Below, piece by piece: positions 1 through 11,914 of a stretch of DNA of 64,000 nucleotides. The notes below the pieces were generated by a model. It ran no database searches. It saw nothing but the letters and a program-made list of their open reading frames with translations, and was not told the origin of the DNA. Source of the stretch: Megamerina dolium (taxonomy: Eukaryota > Arthropoda > Insecta > Diptera > Megamerinidae); NCBI GenBank assembly GCA_963854835.1, contig OY978525.1, positions 47,203,196 through 47,267,195 of the forward strand, in the 5' to 3' direction. How positions within the stretch are numbered: position 1 is the stretch's first letter; each line of letters starts with the position of its first letter. The position numbers were made by a program, and so were the translations under genes.

Positions 1-297
1 AGAAGGCAGGGCTGCATACAGTGACAAGTCACCATATGCGACGACCAAAGATGATAAACGGGGAAATCTCCGGTTAACCATGGCAGCGCCCCATACCATT
101 GCAAGGCGACCGTTATATCCTGAGGCAGCCTGGTATCAGGCTGCCTCAGGATATAACTCTGTCTTCTAACTCTCGTCTCTCTCCTACCTGACAATCCATT
201 GGGGTTGGTTACCTAATCTAAAGTAAGGTTGCTAGGATTAGCAAGGGGCACCACATGCAGGTCAGAGCAGAAAATTAATGAGGAGAGTCTAGAGGTC
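1..297. other. Unassigned sequence left of the Jockey fragment
   Basis: I see no open reading frame and no recognisable element here. It abuts the truncated C-terminal end of a Jockey reverse transcriptase at about 298 and contains the perfect hairpin at 112-157. It could be another element's end or host flank. Confidence 0.4.
112..157. repeat. Perfect 21-bp inverted repeat with 4-nt loop
   Basis: The left arm (112-132) and right arm (137-157) are exact reverse complements around the loop GTAT. The arm core reads ATCCTGAGGCAGCCTG. No obvious terminal repeat or coding sequence explains it. Confidence 0.9.
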
Positions 298-2655
298 CTA
301 GCTGGAGACAGTGACCTTATAAGTGTGTAACACTTCGCATCTGAGCTTGATCTGAGTTTTCTTTGCCTCTATTTGATTTTTCCAGGTCAGCCTTCTGTCG
401 AGGTGAATACCCAAGTACTTTGTTGAGGAACATTGTGGAACTGATTGGCCATTAATGTTAAGTGGGGGACATGTATCTAGCCTTAGCGTGAAGGTTATAT
501 GTACGCTCTTTGATTCATTGACTTTTATACGCCATTTTGCTAGCCAGATTTCGAGAGAATCGACATGAGTCTGCAGGTGTTTAGTAGCTTCTGTGGGGTT
601 AGAGCGAGAGCACAATATTGCCGTATCATCTGCAAAGGTCGATATGAATGTATTGTTATTGTTGGGCATATCTGAAGTGTATAAGAGATACAGTAAGGGG
701 CCCAAAACGCTTCCTTGAGGAACGCCAGCGTGAATATCCAATGGATTTGTTGTGTAATCCTTGTGATGTACGAGAAATAGTCTTTTCGTGAGGTAACTAC
801 TAGCAATGAGGAAACATTTGCAGGCAGTAATAGTTTGAGTTTGTAAATAAGGCCATCGTGCCATACTTTATCGAAAGCTCGAGTGATATCAAGAAAGACA
901 GCTGAGCAATACTTTTTTTCTTCAAAAGTGTTCCTTATCAGAGTTACAATGCGGTGGACTTGTTCTATTGTGCCGTGCTGTTTTCTAAATCCAAACTGAT
1001 GTTGGGGAATCAGTTGGTTGAGATTAATAAATGGAGTTATATTCATGACAAGTAGCTTTTCGAATACTTTAGAGAGTAGAGGAAGGAGGCTGATAGGTCT
1101 GTATGATGCAACTTTTGTAGGGTCTTTTCCTAGTTTTGCTATCATAATAATTTTTGAAGTTTTCCAGCATTTGGGATAGTGTTTAATACGAAGGATAGCA
1201 TTGAAAATGTGCATGAGATGAATTACTGAAGCCGGAGGTAGCTCTTTTATCATTTTTTTGGGTTTAAATTTTTATAAATTGCTTTGAATATGTTCTTTTT
1301 TTTAATTTTGAGCGTTATTGAGCAAGGTAGAGAAGTTAATTTTGGTAATGAGGACTGTGAAGAGGGTGGATTGGGTGTAAACACACTTTTTAGGTGGTTT
1401 GCAAAAGCCAAACCCTTCTCACAGTTGCTTCTAGCCGAATTATCGTCACTCAAACCGATGGGGGAATCAGTGAGAATTGGCCGATTTGAGTTTTTTGCTG
1501 ATTTCCACAAAGAGTAGTCTGACGCTTCACCAGGTGTTAATTTCGATATGTGCTCTTCTAACTCTTTGTTGTTTTTATTTTTTAAGGCTTGCTTTAACTT
1601 TCGAGTGCAGTGCTGTAGCTGTGTTTTCAGATTCGGTGATCTGAATTCTTGCCATTGTCTTCGGAGTCTTCTTTTCTGTCTTACTAGCAATGCAGTGTCG
1701 GCTGGTGTGTATGGGCTATAGTTTGATTGCTTGAATACCTTTGTGCAGGTGGCTGAGCTGAGAGCTAATGAGAGCAGCTGGTTGAATTTTTCGAGTGCTG
1801 AGTCTACATCGTGTCCATTTCTTAATACAGTACTCAGAGGACGATGGGAATTTATATATTTCTTGAATTTTAACCAGTCTATTTTCTTTCTAACGCAATT
1901 GTCTTGTCGGCTTGGTGATTTTATAGATATTACCGTGGGTGAGTGGTCAGATGATAGATCATAATTACACTCTGTGGAGATATTTTCCATCTGCAAACCT
2001 TTGGCGACTCCGAAGTCTATGAGATCGGGTATTTTCCTCTTGTCCGTCGGCCAATATGTCGGTTGACCATTTGAAATAACATCGTAGCCGTGGTTAGTGA
2101 TGATTGAACATAGTCTTCTGCCTTTTGGAGTTATTAAGCGGGAGCCCCAGTGAGTGTGTTTGGCGTTGAAATCGCCAGCAACCAAGAATTTGCTACCAAG
2201 AGTTGAGAAAATTCTTTATATTGCTGTTCGGTAATACTGTATCTTGGGGGACAGTATATCGCAGATATTACTAGTTTAGAGATGTATTCTTCCAGACATA
2301 TAAATGTTGCTTGCAAGTAGACGCTACTGAAATCTTCGAGAACATGATGTTTTATTCTGCTTTTTATCAATATGGCAGTTCCTCCGCGTGCCTTACCATG
2401 CGGATGATTTTTGGTGTACAGTTTGTAATATGTTATTCGGTAGCAATTTTTTTCAGTGAAATGGGTCTCAGATATCATCATTATGTCGATCTGGCTGGAT
2501 TCAAAGAATTGAATTAGCTCCAAACGGTGCTGGCTTAAGCCGTTGGCGTTCCAGTGGCATATCTTGAGACAACTCGTGGTCTGTACGACTACAAATGAAT
2601 TTAATAAACTGATGTTGATTGCCCACAACGACAGCCAAGGCGACAAATTATCCAA
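298..2655 (-). pseudogene. Jockey ORF2 remnant: endonuclease plus reverse transcriptase
   Basis: The reading frame is split into four overlapping pieces (2655-2134, 2185-1250, 1253-540, 864-298), so at least three frameshifts are present. The first piece holds the endonuclease start (LKICHWNANGLSQ, SETHF). The second has the catalytic GDFNAKH and SDHSP motifs. The third has the RT fingers (HQFGFRK) and motif A (FLDITRAFDKVW). The fourth has motif B (GVPQGSVLGPLLY) and the FADD catalytic motif C. The protein would nick target DNA and prime cDNA synthesis on it in intact relatives; this copy cannot. The RT ends early, without the usual C-terminal region. Confidence 0.88.
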
Positions 2656-2660
2656 CCACC
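298..2660 (-). mobile_element. Jockey-clade LINE, truncated at both ends
   Basis: The minus strand carries an apurinic-like endonuclease followed by a reverse transcriptase in the order and with the motifs of insect Jockey elements. ORF1 and the 5' UTR are missing. The 3' end is lost inside the RT thumb, where unrelated DNA (1-297) begins. No poly(A) tail or target duplication is visible, so the copy was cut after insertion or arrived truncated. Confidence 0.85.
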
Positions 2661-3161
2661 TACATGTCTAACGAGAAGAAACAATCAAATTCTACCTAGA
2701 GGAATATTTTGACGGAGCATTAGTAGTTAATAGTTGATATTATTAATATTTTATGACTAAATATCTTCTTATAAAATTAAATTCTTTGTTGAACTAAATT
2801 AATTGAACTATAAATAATTTAGTTACCCATTTATAACTATTTTTGAAAAATAATATTTTATGTTATAAAGATTTAGGATAAACCTTCTTAAAATCTGTCT
2901 GCATATATTATAGTAGTTCACAAAATAGAATAGAACAGAAATACAAAACAAGAGCAAAAGCAACACAAAGAACACATTAATGCTGATGACATATCTCATA
3001 AGGAGACTAATCACCTTCATACATGGGAATGTACATCAATCAATAACGTGTACAATGTTGTAAGACTGAAATTCAAGTGAATGCAAATGATAATAATACC
3101 ATTGAAATTGAGGATAATAATGAAATGCAGAAATTGCAAATTATGCATGTAACTACTATTA
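2661..3161. other. AT-rich unassigned stretch
   Basis: This lies between the 5' edge of the Jockey fragment and the start of Gypsy homology. It is AT-rich; its short open frames have low complexity and no recognisable motifs. I see nothing else in it. Confidence 0.5.
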
Positions 3162-5106
3162 AGTCGTACGTCAACAATGTGCTCCTTGCTTTCCACTCAA
3201 GAACAATGTTTATATTCCATTTTGCAAAGGCGCCGAGTTAGTGCAACCGCGTTCCCATAATGTCCTCCTTTACGATGTTCGATTGCAAAGTCATAACTCT
3301 GCAGCCGTTTGTCCTTTTGGATTTTTAAATTGTAGTAACCACCTTACTAACAGTAGTTTCTTTCTTATTTCGACAGGATTTTACTCTAGTATGCTATCAC
3401 TTATTCTTCCCTATCTATGATTTGAGAGAGTACACCACCTCTTCCATAGCCACTCGCATCCGTGTCCAACACAAACTTCTGAATAAGAATTGGATATGCC
3501 AATACTGGTGCTGAACATAGTCGTTCTTTCATATGCTCAAATGCTCTCTGTTGCTTCTCGCCCCACATAAATGGTTTGTTCTTTCTTGTTAACTCATGCA
3601 GATTACTGGCGATGTTTGCAAGTAGTGGAATAAATCGTCTATAGTAAGTACACAGGCCTAGGAAGCTTCTTAACTAGTGAAGGTTCGCCGGAATAAGCCA
3701 TTCTTGTACTGCTGCTACTTTCTACTCGTCGGTATGTACCCCTTACTTTTTACTTTATGAGCAAGATATTTAACTTTTCGCTTTAAGAGTGAACATTTTT
3801 TCGGATTCTGTTTAAGCCCTGCTGATTGTATGCGATCAACTACTTCTTTCAACTTTTCCAGGCGGTCGTTAAAATCTTTTCCCATCACCATAATGTCATC
3901 GAGGTACAACAAACACGTTTTCCAGTGTAGCCGTCTGAGTAGACGTTCCATAAAACGTTCAAAAGTATCCGGCGCATTACATAATCCAAATCGGACCACT
4001 GCGAATTGCCATAGACCATCGCCAATACTGAAAGCTGTTTTTTCACCAAGTTCTATTTGTCAATAGATACTTTGCAGATCAAGAGTTGAAAACTACTTAG
4101 AGAGTGCACCAGATAGCATGTCCAAAGTGTCATCGGTTCTTGGCAGTGGATAGCTATGTTTTTACGTGTTATCATTAGCGTGATATTTCGTGATATCATT
4201 AGTGATTAGCTTTCTGTAATCCACACAGAATCGAGTACTTTCATCCTACTTCTTTACCAGCACAACTGGTGAACTCCACGGACTCGCTGATAGTTCAATA
4301 ACACCTTTCTTCGGGATACCGGTAATCAGTTTAATGGCTTCATCTCATTTGGCCAATGGAGCTTGTTGTGGTGCTTGACGTATTGGTCTAGAATCACCGG
4401 TGTTAATGTAATGTTTCACGATGGTTGTTCAACCAAAGTTTTTCCATTTGATGGACATATTTAACTGTACTTCTCCAGTAGTTATAAAGCCTTTTACTTT
4501 TGCTCTTTGGTAAGCACACCTGCCCATTCCTCCAACTGTGCTTTTAATTCCGTTGTAACAGTTTCTGATCTTCCACTTTTCATCGACGAAGCCTTTTCGC
4601 ATTCTACTACGGAATTAACTTCCTGGCAATGACTACCCACCATTCCTTTCTTCACAACTGTAGACGTATTAGTTGGATTTAATATTCGCATCGATGCCAT
4701 TCTATTTTCTTAAGTTTCTATTAACGTCTTACCAAGTATGATGATTTTATTAATCATAATTAATTTCTTTATCGGCTTCCACTACTCACAACTTGCCTGT
4801 TCCATTATCCACATTAATTTGTGACCAAATTACCACTTCTGATCTTACTCAAATTTCTTGGAGTTGACATACCGGTATTCGTTTAATGTTTCCACTACGC
4901 TTGTAACCGATGTTCAATGGTAACTCGACATTTGTGCAGTGTAGTGTTCGTTGATTTAAAGCTAACGTAAATCCATTATCAATCATAAAATAAACACCAA
5001 TTATTAATACATCGATGATATCGGCCACAATGAATTCATGTTCCCACATGCAATTTCCAATAGATACTCGTTTTCTAATCTCACCCAGAATCTGTACATC
5101 CTCACC
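3162..5106 (-). pseudogene. Degenerate Gypsy (Ty3) pol, copy 1
   Basis: This is a diverged paralogue of the pol region of the larger Gypsy copy at 8355-12561, in the same orientation. Recognisable pieces are an RNase H start (DTDASGYGRGG, near 3410-3480), the RT palm with YLDD (3715-3999), the linker before RT (4494-4700) and sequence just after the protease (4849-5049). Stops and frameshifts separate them. Homology with copy 2 stops near 5106 and no gag, integrase or LTR is seen. This copy keeps an RNase H segment that copy 2 has lost, and an 11-bp stretch (ATACAATCAGC) whose loss shifts the frame in copy 2. Confidence 0.85.
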
Positions 5107-5236
5107 ACAACGTTACCTAATTCCCTAAATGTTGCGAGTCCTTTCGGAACGTCTGAACTGATCACCTGAAATGTTGAGTTCAATTAGTGGAGTATACTTA
5201 CCTTAGTATGAGTATTCCACGTGATTTCTCATGGTA

Positions 5237-5923
5237 CGAGGTGGTCCCAGAACTTCCCGACTTGACATATAGATGGCGGTATTAGTTTTAAAAAAAATTA
5301 CTTTGGTGAAAAGTGGCAACCCAATCAAACTTATATTTTAAGTTTCAAGGCGCCACGTTGTTTAGTGTGTTTTTTTTTTGAGCCATCGAAAGTTAACGAC
5401 CTCAGTGAATTTGTAAACATGGAAAAAATTGGTCACCGTTATGTAATTCAATACTTTCATTTAAAAGGTCTCAGTCCAACGATTATTAAAGCCGAACTTG
5501 ATTCTGCTTTAGGGGAATCTGCTCCTTCGTTTACGACTATAAAATATTGGATGGAAGAGTTCAAACGAGGTCGTACGAGCTGCCAAGACGAACACAGTAA
5601 TGGTCGACCAATTGAGGTGACCACGCCAGAAACGGTTAAGAAAATCCACAGACCGAGATGAAAAGCTGTGTGTAAGATGGATGCCGCGTTTGCTCACAAT
5701 AGAACAAAAACAACGTCGTGAAATTGTTTCTATAGAGTGTTTGGCGATGTTTCACAGTAATAAAACCGAGTTTTGCGTCGATTCGCAACTATGGATAAGA
5801 CATGGGTCCACCAATTCATACTTGACATAAAGGAGCAGTCAAAACAATGGACTGATAGAAATTAAAAAAAAGCAGGCCGCATTTGGCGAAAAAGAAAGTG
5901 TTGTTTCATTAAGACTGTCGGGT
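5237..5923 (+). mobile_element. Internally deleted mariner, interrupted by a BEL element
   Basis: A TA at 5235-5236 precedes CGAGGTGGTCCCAGAA, a plausible mariner terminal repeat. The 5' leader, transposase start and several internal pieces follow, up to the region that should contain the second catalytic aspartate (KKKVLFH, then a stop codon and GAC). There the sequence switches to a BEL-like LTR start. The right terminal repeat is not present in the window. Confidence 0.75.
5419..5923 (+). pseudogene. Mariner transposase remnant
   Basis: The start is the ATG at 5419, which opens with MEKIGHRYVIQYFHLKG, the paired helix-turn-helix DNA-binding domain found in mariner transposases and in the transposase-derived half of SETMAR. 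The open frame runs 5419-5661 and then jumps across an internal deletion (KKIH followed by RPR). After that, catalytic-domain pieces appear in different frames, for example near the conserved MDKTWVH motif at about 5790. Stops and at least two internal deletions rule out function. It ends abruptly at the BEL insertion. Confidence 0.85.
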
Positions 5924-6801
5924 CACTTCGCCAAAGTATACACATTTATCATATACACAAACCTATACATATATAAATGTATGTACACATTTAGTTAGGC
6001 GAATTCAATTTTTCAAGCAAATTTAATACTTTGTACATACTAAATTAAGTAATGAAAAAGAAAAAGAAGCATTGTTTTTAGCAGAACTTTAAAGAGTTTG
6101 CTACATATATTATTGTTGCCGTTTTGCTATATCGGTGGATGAGCTGATACCAACTTTTTGTGATTGGGTCAGCACTATTGCGTAATAATAAGTCCATCAA
6201 GACTGTGACTCATCGTTTATTTTTAAAACGATGTGCTACATTATTTTCGTCGCTTCAATAGAGTAGCTGCGCGAATATCAATATCGTCGCGTCGTTGCTA
6301 CTGCAGTCACAATACCTTCGTCACGCCACTGCCACTACACTAAATAGTTACGTCTCTTCACTATGCACACAGCTACTCCGCGTCGCTGTCACCAATCAGT
6401 AGCTGAGCCGACGTCAACTTCATCAACCTCTGCCGGCTCGTAGTGCAGTTTGCATTCGGTTAAATTTAGACATTGCGTCAACCGCATTTTGGCATTGGTG
6501 AATTGGCAGAATTCTCACAAATTTAGTTATTTTACTGCTCTAATATAGTATCTGCGCCAATACTAATATCCAAGCTTCGCACGCTGCTATAACAATAACT
6601 GCTTTTCGCTGCCAACTTCATCAACTTCGTCAACTTATGCATTTTACCGTTGCCGTATATTCATCCAACGGTTATTATTTTTATTATTGAACACATACTG
6701 TACCCAACTTTTTTTTTGTATTCTTCGTTATTGGTACGATCCTTTGTTGTTACTAATTTTTCTACATTCTCGTTTTCCAGCTTTGCTCGTTTTTGGAAAA
6801 T
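5924..6801 (+). other. Probable BEL LTR and leader
   Basis: This non-coding stretch lies between the presumed LTR start and the Gag start codon. It is rich in CTGC/GTCG-type motifs and unlike the AT-rich flanks. I could not place the inner LTR edge because there is no second LTR to compare with. Confidence 0.45.
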
Positions 6802-8354
6802 ATGGCACCAACAGAAGATCAACACTCAGATGGACAATCCGTATCTGAGTCATGTCTCCTAAAAAGAGAACGTTCAATTTTAATTGACAGCATTACCGTC
6901 ATGAAAGATAAAGTTGCATTAGACGGTGATCAGACCGATTCAACTGTTTTGGAGAGTCCTTTGGAAGTTATCGAATCAAACTTCAAACAATTAGTAAATG
7001 TTCAATCACAAATTGAGAAACTGAATCCGCATGACAAAACCAGAATTGATGTAGAAGAGCTATTTATTATTGCTAAGTCTAAAATTTTGTCTTTACTAAA
7101 TTTTAAGCGTCGCAATACAATAGTAAACAGCACTGTTTTGAGCTCTCCTTCATGTCCAGCAACAGCGCATCGTAATCGATTACCACAATTGAAATTACCA
7201 CAGTTCAATAAAAAATATTCAGACTATAAGCGATTTATTCGCACATTTGAGCATATGGTTCATGACGATGCCACAATTCCGGTTGTTGAAAAATTCACTT
7301 ATCTGCTAAATTGTCTTTCTGGACCAGCGTTAGCTGTTGTTCAACCTTTTGAAATTAGCGAGGAAAATTACCCTAAAGCTTTACAACGTTTACAAGAACG
7401 TTACGATAATAATGTTCTAATCTTTCTCGACTACATAACATCACTCTTTAGCTTACCCAGTATGTCAAAAAACGATCCGAGTCAACCTAATCGATACTGT
7501 CTTTGCCGTTCGTGCATACGAAGAGAAGAAAATTATAATTCTTTGACAACTTTGGATCACTGCTATGACATTTTGAGCCATCATTGTCACCTGCTAGAGA
7601 GTCGAGTAAAAATAAACAAAAAGGATATCGGAATAAATCAGCGAATGCTTTCGTTAACGTACAATCTAATTGTTATTATTGCAACAAAACAGAATATTCA
7701 TTGGGAAACTGTTCTTCATTCTTTTGGCTACCAGTATCACAGCGGTTCGACTTTGTAAAACGTTCATCACTTTGCATAAATTGTCTACGTAAAGGCCATA
7801 TTGTGTCGAAATGCCCTTTAAATTTCAAATACTCATTTCATCATACTCATTTACAATTTACACATATTTTCTGCTCAAAGTTCTCCGTCGAGTCAAATAC
7901 TACCTTCGCCACAACAATCATCAGAACAATGCAAAACAATTTCATTAGTTACACGAACTTACAAAAGAGCAATAATTCCAACAGCACTGGTTCTAATCAA
8001 AAATAAATTTGGAGTCTTTCAACCGATGCCTGCTCTTTTAGATTCGTGTTCTGAAATCAATTTCATAACAGAAGAGGCAGCAAAACGCTTTTAATTAGAT
8101 TTGAATCACATGAATCAAGAAATATCTGGACAGGAGATATACGCACTCAAATTAAACACTCAGTGTTTGCTACAATTAAATCTCGATTTACTGACTTTGA
8201 AAGGTCGTCTACATTTGATGTAACAAAGATAATATCAACAGAGCAACGTAATCAGTATATTAGTGCAAAAGATTGGAGTATTCCAGAAATCATAGAAATT
8301 GCTGATCCTTTTTTTAATAAACCGCAACATGTTGACCTGCTTATTAGCAAATGA
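6802..8354 (+). pseudogene. BEL/Pao Gag-protease remnant
   Basis: The first ATG in frame is at 6802 (MAPTEDQHSD). An N-terminal coiled region is followed by the capsid-like segment typical of Pao Gag proteins (LPQLKLPQFNKKYSDYKRF, about residue 130). The frame shifts near 7580. Two zinc knuckles follow: the first has lost its histidine (CYYCNKTEYSLGNC) and the second is a complete CCHC (CINCLRKGHIVSKC). Near 8030 the aspartic protease motif reads LLDSCSEINFI, with DSCS where D-S/T-G is usual, then an in-frame stop. A last piece resembles the segment between protease and RT (FNKPQHVDLLI). In intact relatives Gag packages the RNA and the protease matures the polyprotein. Confidence 0.85.
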
Positions 8355-8371
8355 GAATTTCCGGGTACTTA

Positions 8372-10411
8372 TTTGACAGAATGTATGCCCTGCTCCTTGT
8401 ATTCCATAATCTTTACGAGATCTGGGTCGTTCCGCTGATCTTCCTGCACTCGGTAGGTGGTCCATGACTTCTCCGGCAATATATTTGTAAGTCGTATGTC
8501 GACAATGTGCTCCTTGCTTTCCACTCGAGAACAATGTTTACATTCCATTTTGCAAGGACGACGAGATAGAGCATCTGCGTTGCCGTGATGTCCTCCTTTA
8601 CGATGTTCGATGGTAAAATGATAACTCTGCAGCCTTTCAATCCAGGTACTGGATACGCTAATACTGGTGCTGAACAGAGTTTTTCTTTCAGCTGTTCGAA
8701 TGCTTTCTGTTGGTCCTCGCCCCACACAAATGGTTTGTTCTTTCTTGTTAACTCATGCAGACTGCTGGCGATGTTTGCAAATAATGGAACAAATCGTCTA
8801 TAGTAGGTACATAAGCCTAAGAAGCTTCTTAACTCGTGAAGGTTCCCCGGAATAGGCCATTCTTGTACTGCTGCTACTTTCTCCTCGTCGGTATGTAGCC
8901 CTTCTGTTGTTACTTTATGACCAAGATATTTAACTTCTCGCCTGAAGAGTGAACAATTTTTCATATTCAGTTTAAGCCCTGCGATCAACTACTTCTTTCA
9001 ACTTTTCCAGGTGGTCGTTAAAATCTTTTCCCATCACGATTATGTCATCGAGGTACACCAAGCACGTTTTCCAGTGTAGTCCTCTGAGTACACGCTCCAT
9101 CAAACGTTCGAAAGTAGCTGGCGCATTGCATAAACCAAATGACATGACTGTAAATTGCCATAGACCATCGCCAATACTGAAAGCTGTTTTCTCTTTGTCT
9201 TCCTTACCAAGTTCCACTTGCCGGTAGCCACTTTGCAAATCAAGAGTTGAGAACCACTTCGCACCAGATAGTGTGTCCAGAGTGTCATCGATTCTTGGCA
9301 GTGGATAGCTGTCTTTTTTCGTAATATCATTTAGCTTTCTGTAATCCACACAGAATTGAGTACTTCCATCCTTCTTCTTTACCAGCACAACTGGTGAACT
9401 CCATGGACTCGCTGATGGTTCAATTACAACTTGTTTCTGCATATCGGAAATCAGCTTAATGGCTTCGTCTCTTTTGGCCAATGGAACTCGTCGTGGTGTA
9501 TGACGAATTGGTCTAGAATCACCGGTGTCAATGTAATGCTTCACGATGGTTGTCCGTCCTCCAGTTTTTATATTTGAAGAAAAGATTGAACTATACTTCT
9601 CCAATAGTTGTAGAGCCTTTTCTTTTTGCTGGTTGGTAAGCACACCTGCCCATTCTTCCATCTGCGCTTTTAATTCCGCTCTATCATTTCCCGATCTTCC
9701 ACTTTTTATTGACGAACCCTTTTCGCAGTCTACTACGGCAGTAACTTCCTGGCAATGACCAATCACCATTCCTTTCTTCACAACTGTGGATGTATTAGTT
9801 GGATTTAATATTCGCACCGGTACTATTAAATTTTCTTTAGGTTCCACTAACGTCCTACCAAGTACGATGTTTTTATTTGGTATTTCTTTATCTGCTTCCA
9901 CTACCCACAACTTGCCTGTCCCATCATCCACATTAATCTGTGCCCAAATCACCGCTTCTGATTTTGTTGGAACCTCTTGGCGTTGACATGCCAGTACTCG
10001 TTTGATGTTACCACTACGCTTGTAACCGATGTTCAATGGTAACTCGACATTTGCATAGCGTAGTATCCGTTGATTTAAATCTAACGTAAACCCATTGTCA
10101 ATCATAAAATCAACACCAATTATTACATCATCGATGATGTCGGTCACAATAAATTCATGTTCCCACGTACTATTTCCAATAGATACTCGTTTCTTTATCT
10201 TACCCAGAATTTGTACATCCTCACCCGTTGCTGTACGCAATTTTATTCCCATTAAAGACTCAAACCTCTTTACAATATCGCTCTTGATTATAGAATGTGA
10301 TGCACCAGTATCCAGGGTTAACATGAATTCCAGATTGTCCAATTTTCCATCAATAGTCAAGCTGCTTAGCACACGCTGTAGTTGTGAAATGTGAATGATG
10401 GGGCAACCCAC
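8372..10411 (-). pseudogene. Gypsy pol: protease, RT, partial RNase H
   Basis: The main frame (10411-8972, 479 codons) opens near the protease, whose active site reads LDTGASHSII at about residue 33. The RT follows, with the fingers (HTPRRVPLAKRDEA), motif A (STLDLQSGYRQVEL), motif B (FGLCNAPATFERLMERV) and the catalytic YLDDIIVMG. The frame breaks near 8985 after EVVDR: copy 1 has 11 extra bases (ATACAATCAGC) there, and the loss lies between two GCA repeats, as expected for a microhomology deletion. The next frame (8988-8413) holds the RT connection domain and then a deletion that removes the RNase H core. The last piece (to 8372) resembles the region before integrase (GNADALSRRP). Confidence 0.88.
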
Positions 10412-10449
10412 TGTTGGAGTCAGTTCATGCCCCGCTGAACTGACTCGAT

Positions 10450-11914
10450 TTAATTTAACGATGGATTTGTGTTAGTGGAGCGATCGCTATTCATCTTATT
10501 CTCCTTCTTTTGTCTTCCTGGAGAATTGGATCTTGATCGCTTTCGTCGTATACGGCAGTCACGCGCCATGTGTCCTGGTTTGTCGTAAATGAAGCACTTA
10601 CCAGTAAATTTGATTTCGCGTCGACCTGTTGTTCTTCCTTCAGGCTGCACTACAGATTTGAATGCCTGACACACTGCTTCACCCAGATCTGCTGTTTCTG
10701 TTTCTAGTTGGCGTACCCGTGGCATTGGTCGGCACATCAAACTGGCGGCTTCAAACGTCAAGGCACTACTGACTGTTTCGGCATAAGTATTCCTTGGTGA
10801 CACGCTTTGTCTCTCCGTCACGTATGCCATCTATGAAAGCCTCTATTTTGGTTATTTCGACGAACTCTTCCGAATTACCGGAGAACGCTAGATGACATAA
10901 GCGCTCAATATCGGAAGCGAATTCCTGAAGGCTCTCATTACTCCGTTGCACTCGCGATCTCAATTCCACTCGATGTAATTGACTCTTGTATTCATTTCTA
11001 TATTTTCACTGGAGCGTGTCCATCAGTGATTGGTATCTACCACGATCTTTCTCTGGAACCATCTGTAACACTTCGGAAGCATTACATTTTAATGTGGCTA
11101 TTAAAGCAGCAGTCTTGTCGCTATCATCCCATTGATTCTTTGAAGCTGTTGTCTCGAATTGAATCTTAAAGATATTGAATGGCGTGCTTCCGTCAAATGT
11201 TGGTGGCTTTAGTTTGATTGTACTTGAATCTCTAATCACTGATGTGGCTGGTCCATTTATTTTTAGTTGATTGAGTTCGTGCTCTAATTTCTCGAACTTA
11301 TCTTCCAAGTCATCTACATGTTCCTTCAGATCCATGACTTTTTCATTAATGGTTCCTGAAATTTCCTGAAATCTAATCTCAATTCCTCTTTGTACGGTGA
11401 CGTGTTCTTGTCGAGCCAAACCTTCTTGAATTTCCATACGCAATTCAGCCGAATATTCTTGAAACTTGGAGTCAATTGTTTTCTGGAACTCTCCCATAGC
11501 GTTTTCTTGACGTACTGAATGTTCTTGAAACTTGGAGTCAATTGTTTTCTGGAACTCGCCCACAGCGTTTTCTTGACGTACCGAATGTTCTTGAAACTTG
11601 GGGTCAATGCGAGACGCATTTTCTTGTATCTTCGCATTAATTCCTTGCAGTTGCTGCTGCTGTTGTTGCATCATGGATTTCATGATTTCCATTAGTTGAC
11701 CACTCGAATCTATCTTGTTTTCTTCCTCAGCGTGTACGACTGCATGTATCTCGGTTTCCTCAAAGAACTCATGTTCTTCTACATTAATACCCTTAGCCTC
11801 CATGGCTTGCCTCAGCCTCACCAGCAGTTCCGCCTTTGCACCTGATGACGATAGATTCATCTCTACCAACAGCTTTTTAAGCTGGTCCACTTTTAGTTGG
11901 TCAATTTTCACCAT
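10450..11914 (-). pseudogene. Gypsy Gag with N-terminal SAP-like domain
   Basis: The start ATG at 11914 opens MVKIDQLKVDQLKKLL. Residues about 8-40 fit a SAP motif (helix LKKLLVEMNL, then SSSGAKAELLVRLRQAM), a DNA-binding fold usually found in chromatin proteins. A long coiled coil follows, containing 22-residue tandem repeats, then a capsid-like region (LKPPTFDGSTPFNIFKIQF). The frame stops at a TGA near 11005; the plus-strand relative reads through here. Two further pieces (10969-10766, 10830-10450) carry the capsid C-terminus and a zinc knuckle whose second cysteine is tyrosine (CFIYDKPGHMARDC). The basic tail fits nucleic-acid binding. Breaks: one nonsense codon and one frameshift. Confidence 0.85.
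11461..11592 (-). repeat. Tandem 66-bp repeat inside Gag coiled coil
   Basis: Two adjacent 66-bp units start at 11461 and 11527, and a partial third begins at 11593. Each encodes a 22-residue unit built on SKFQEHSVRQENA and GEFQKTID. Because 66 is a multiple of three, unit gain or loss keeps the frame and changes only coiled-coil length. Confidence 0.9.

Larger units (their letters stand above)
5924..8354 (+). mobile_element. BEL/Pao LTR retrotransposon, 3'-truncated
   Basis: The element seems to start at 5924 with TGTCGGGTCAC, directly inside the mariner copy, followed by about 870 bp that would be LTR plus leader. Gag and the start of the protease follow. Homology stops at 8354, where the opposite-strand Gypsy copy begins. 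Reverse transcriptase, integrase and the 3' LTR are absent. The exact LTR end and primer-binding site could not be located. Confidence 0.75.

Noticed and set aside
5365..5661. A host SETMAR-like gene
   Set aside because: There is no SET domain and the frame breaks into a deleted mariner transposase.
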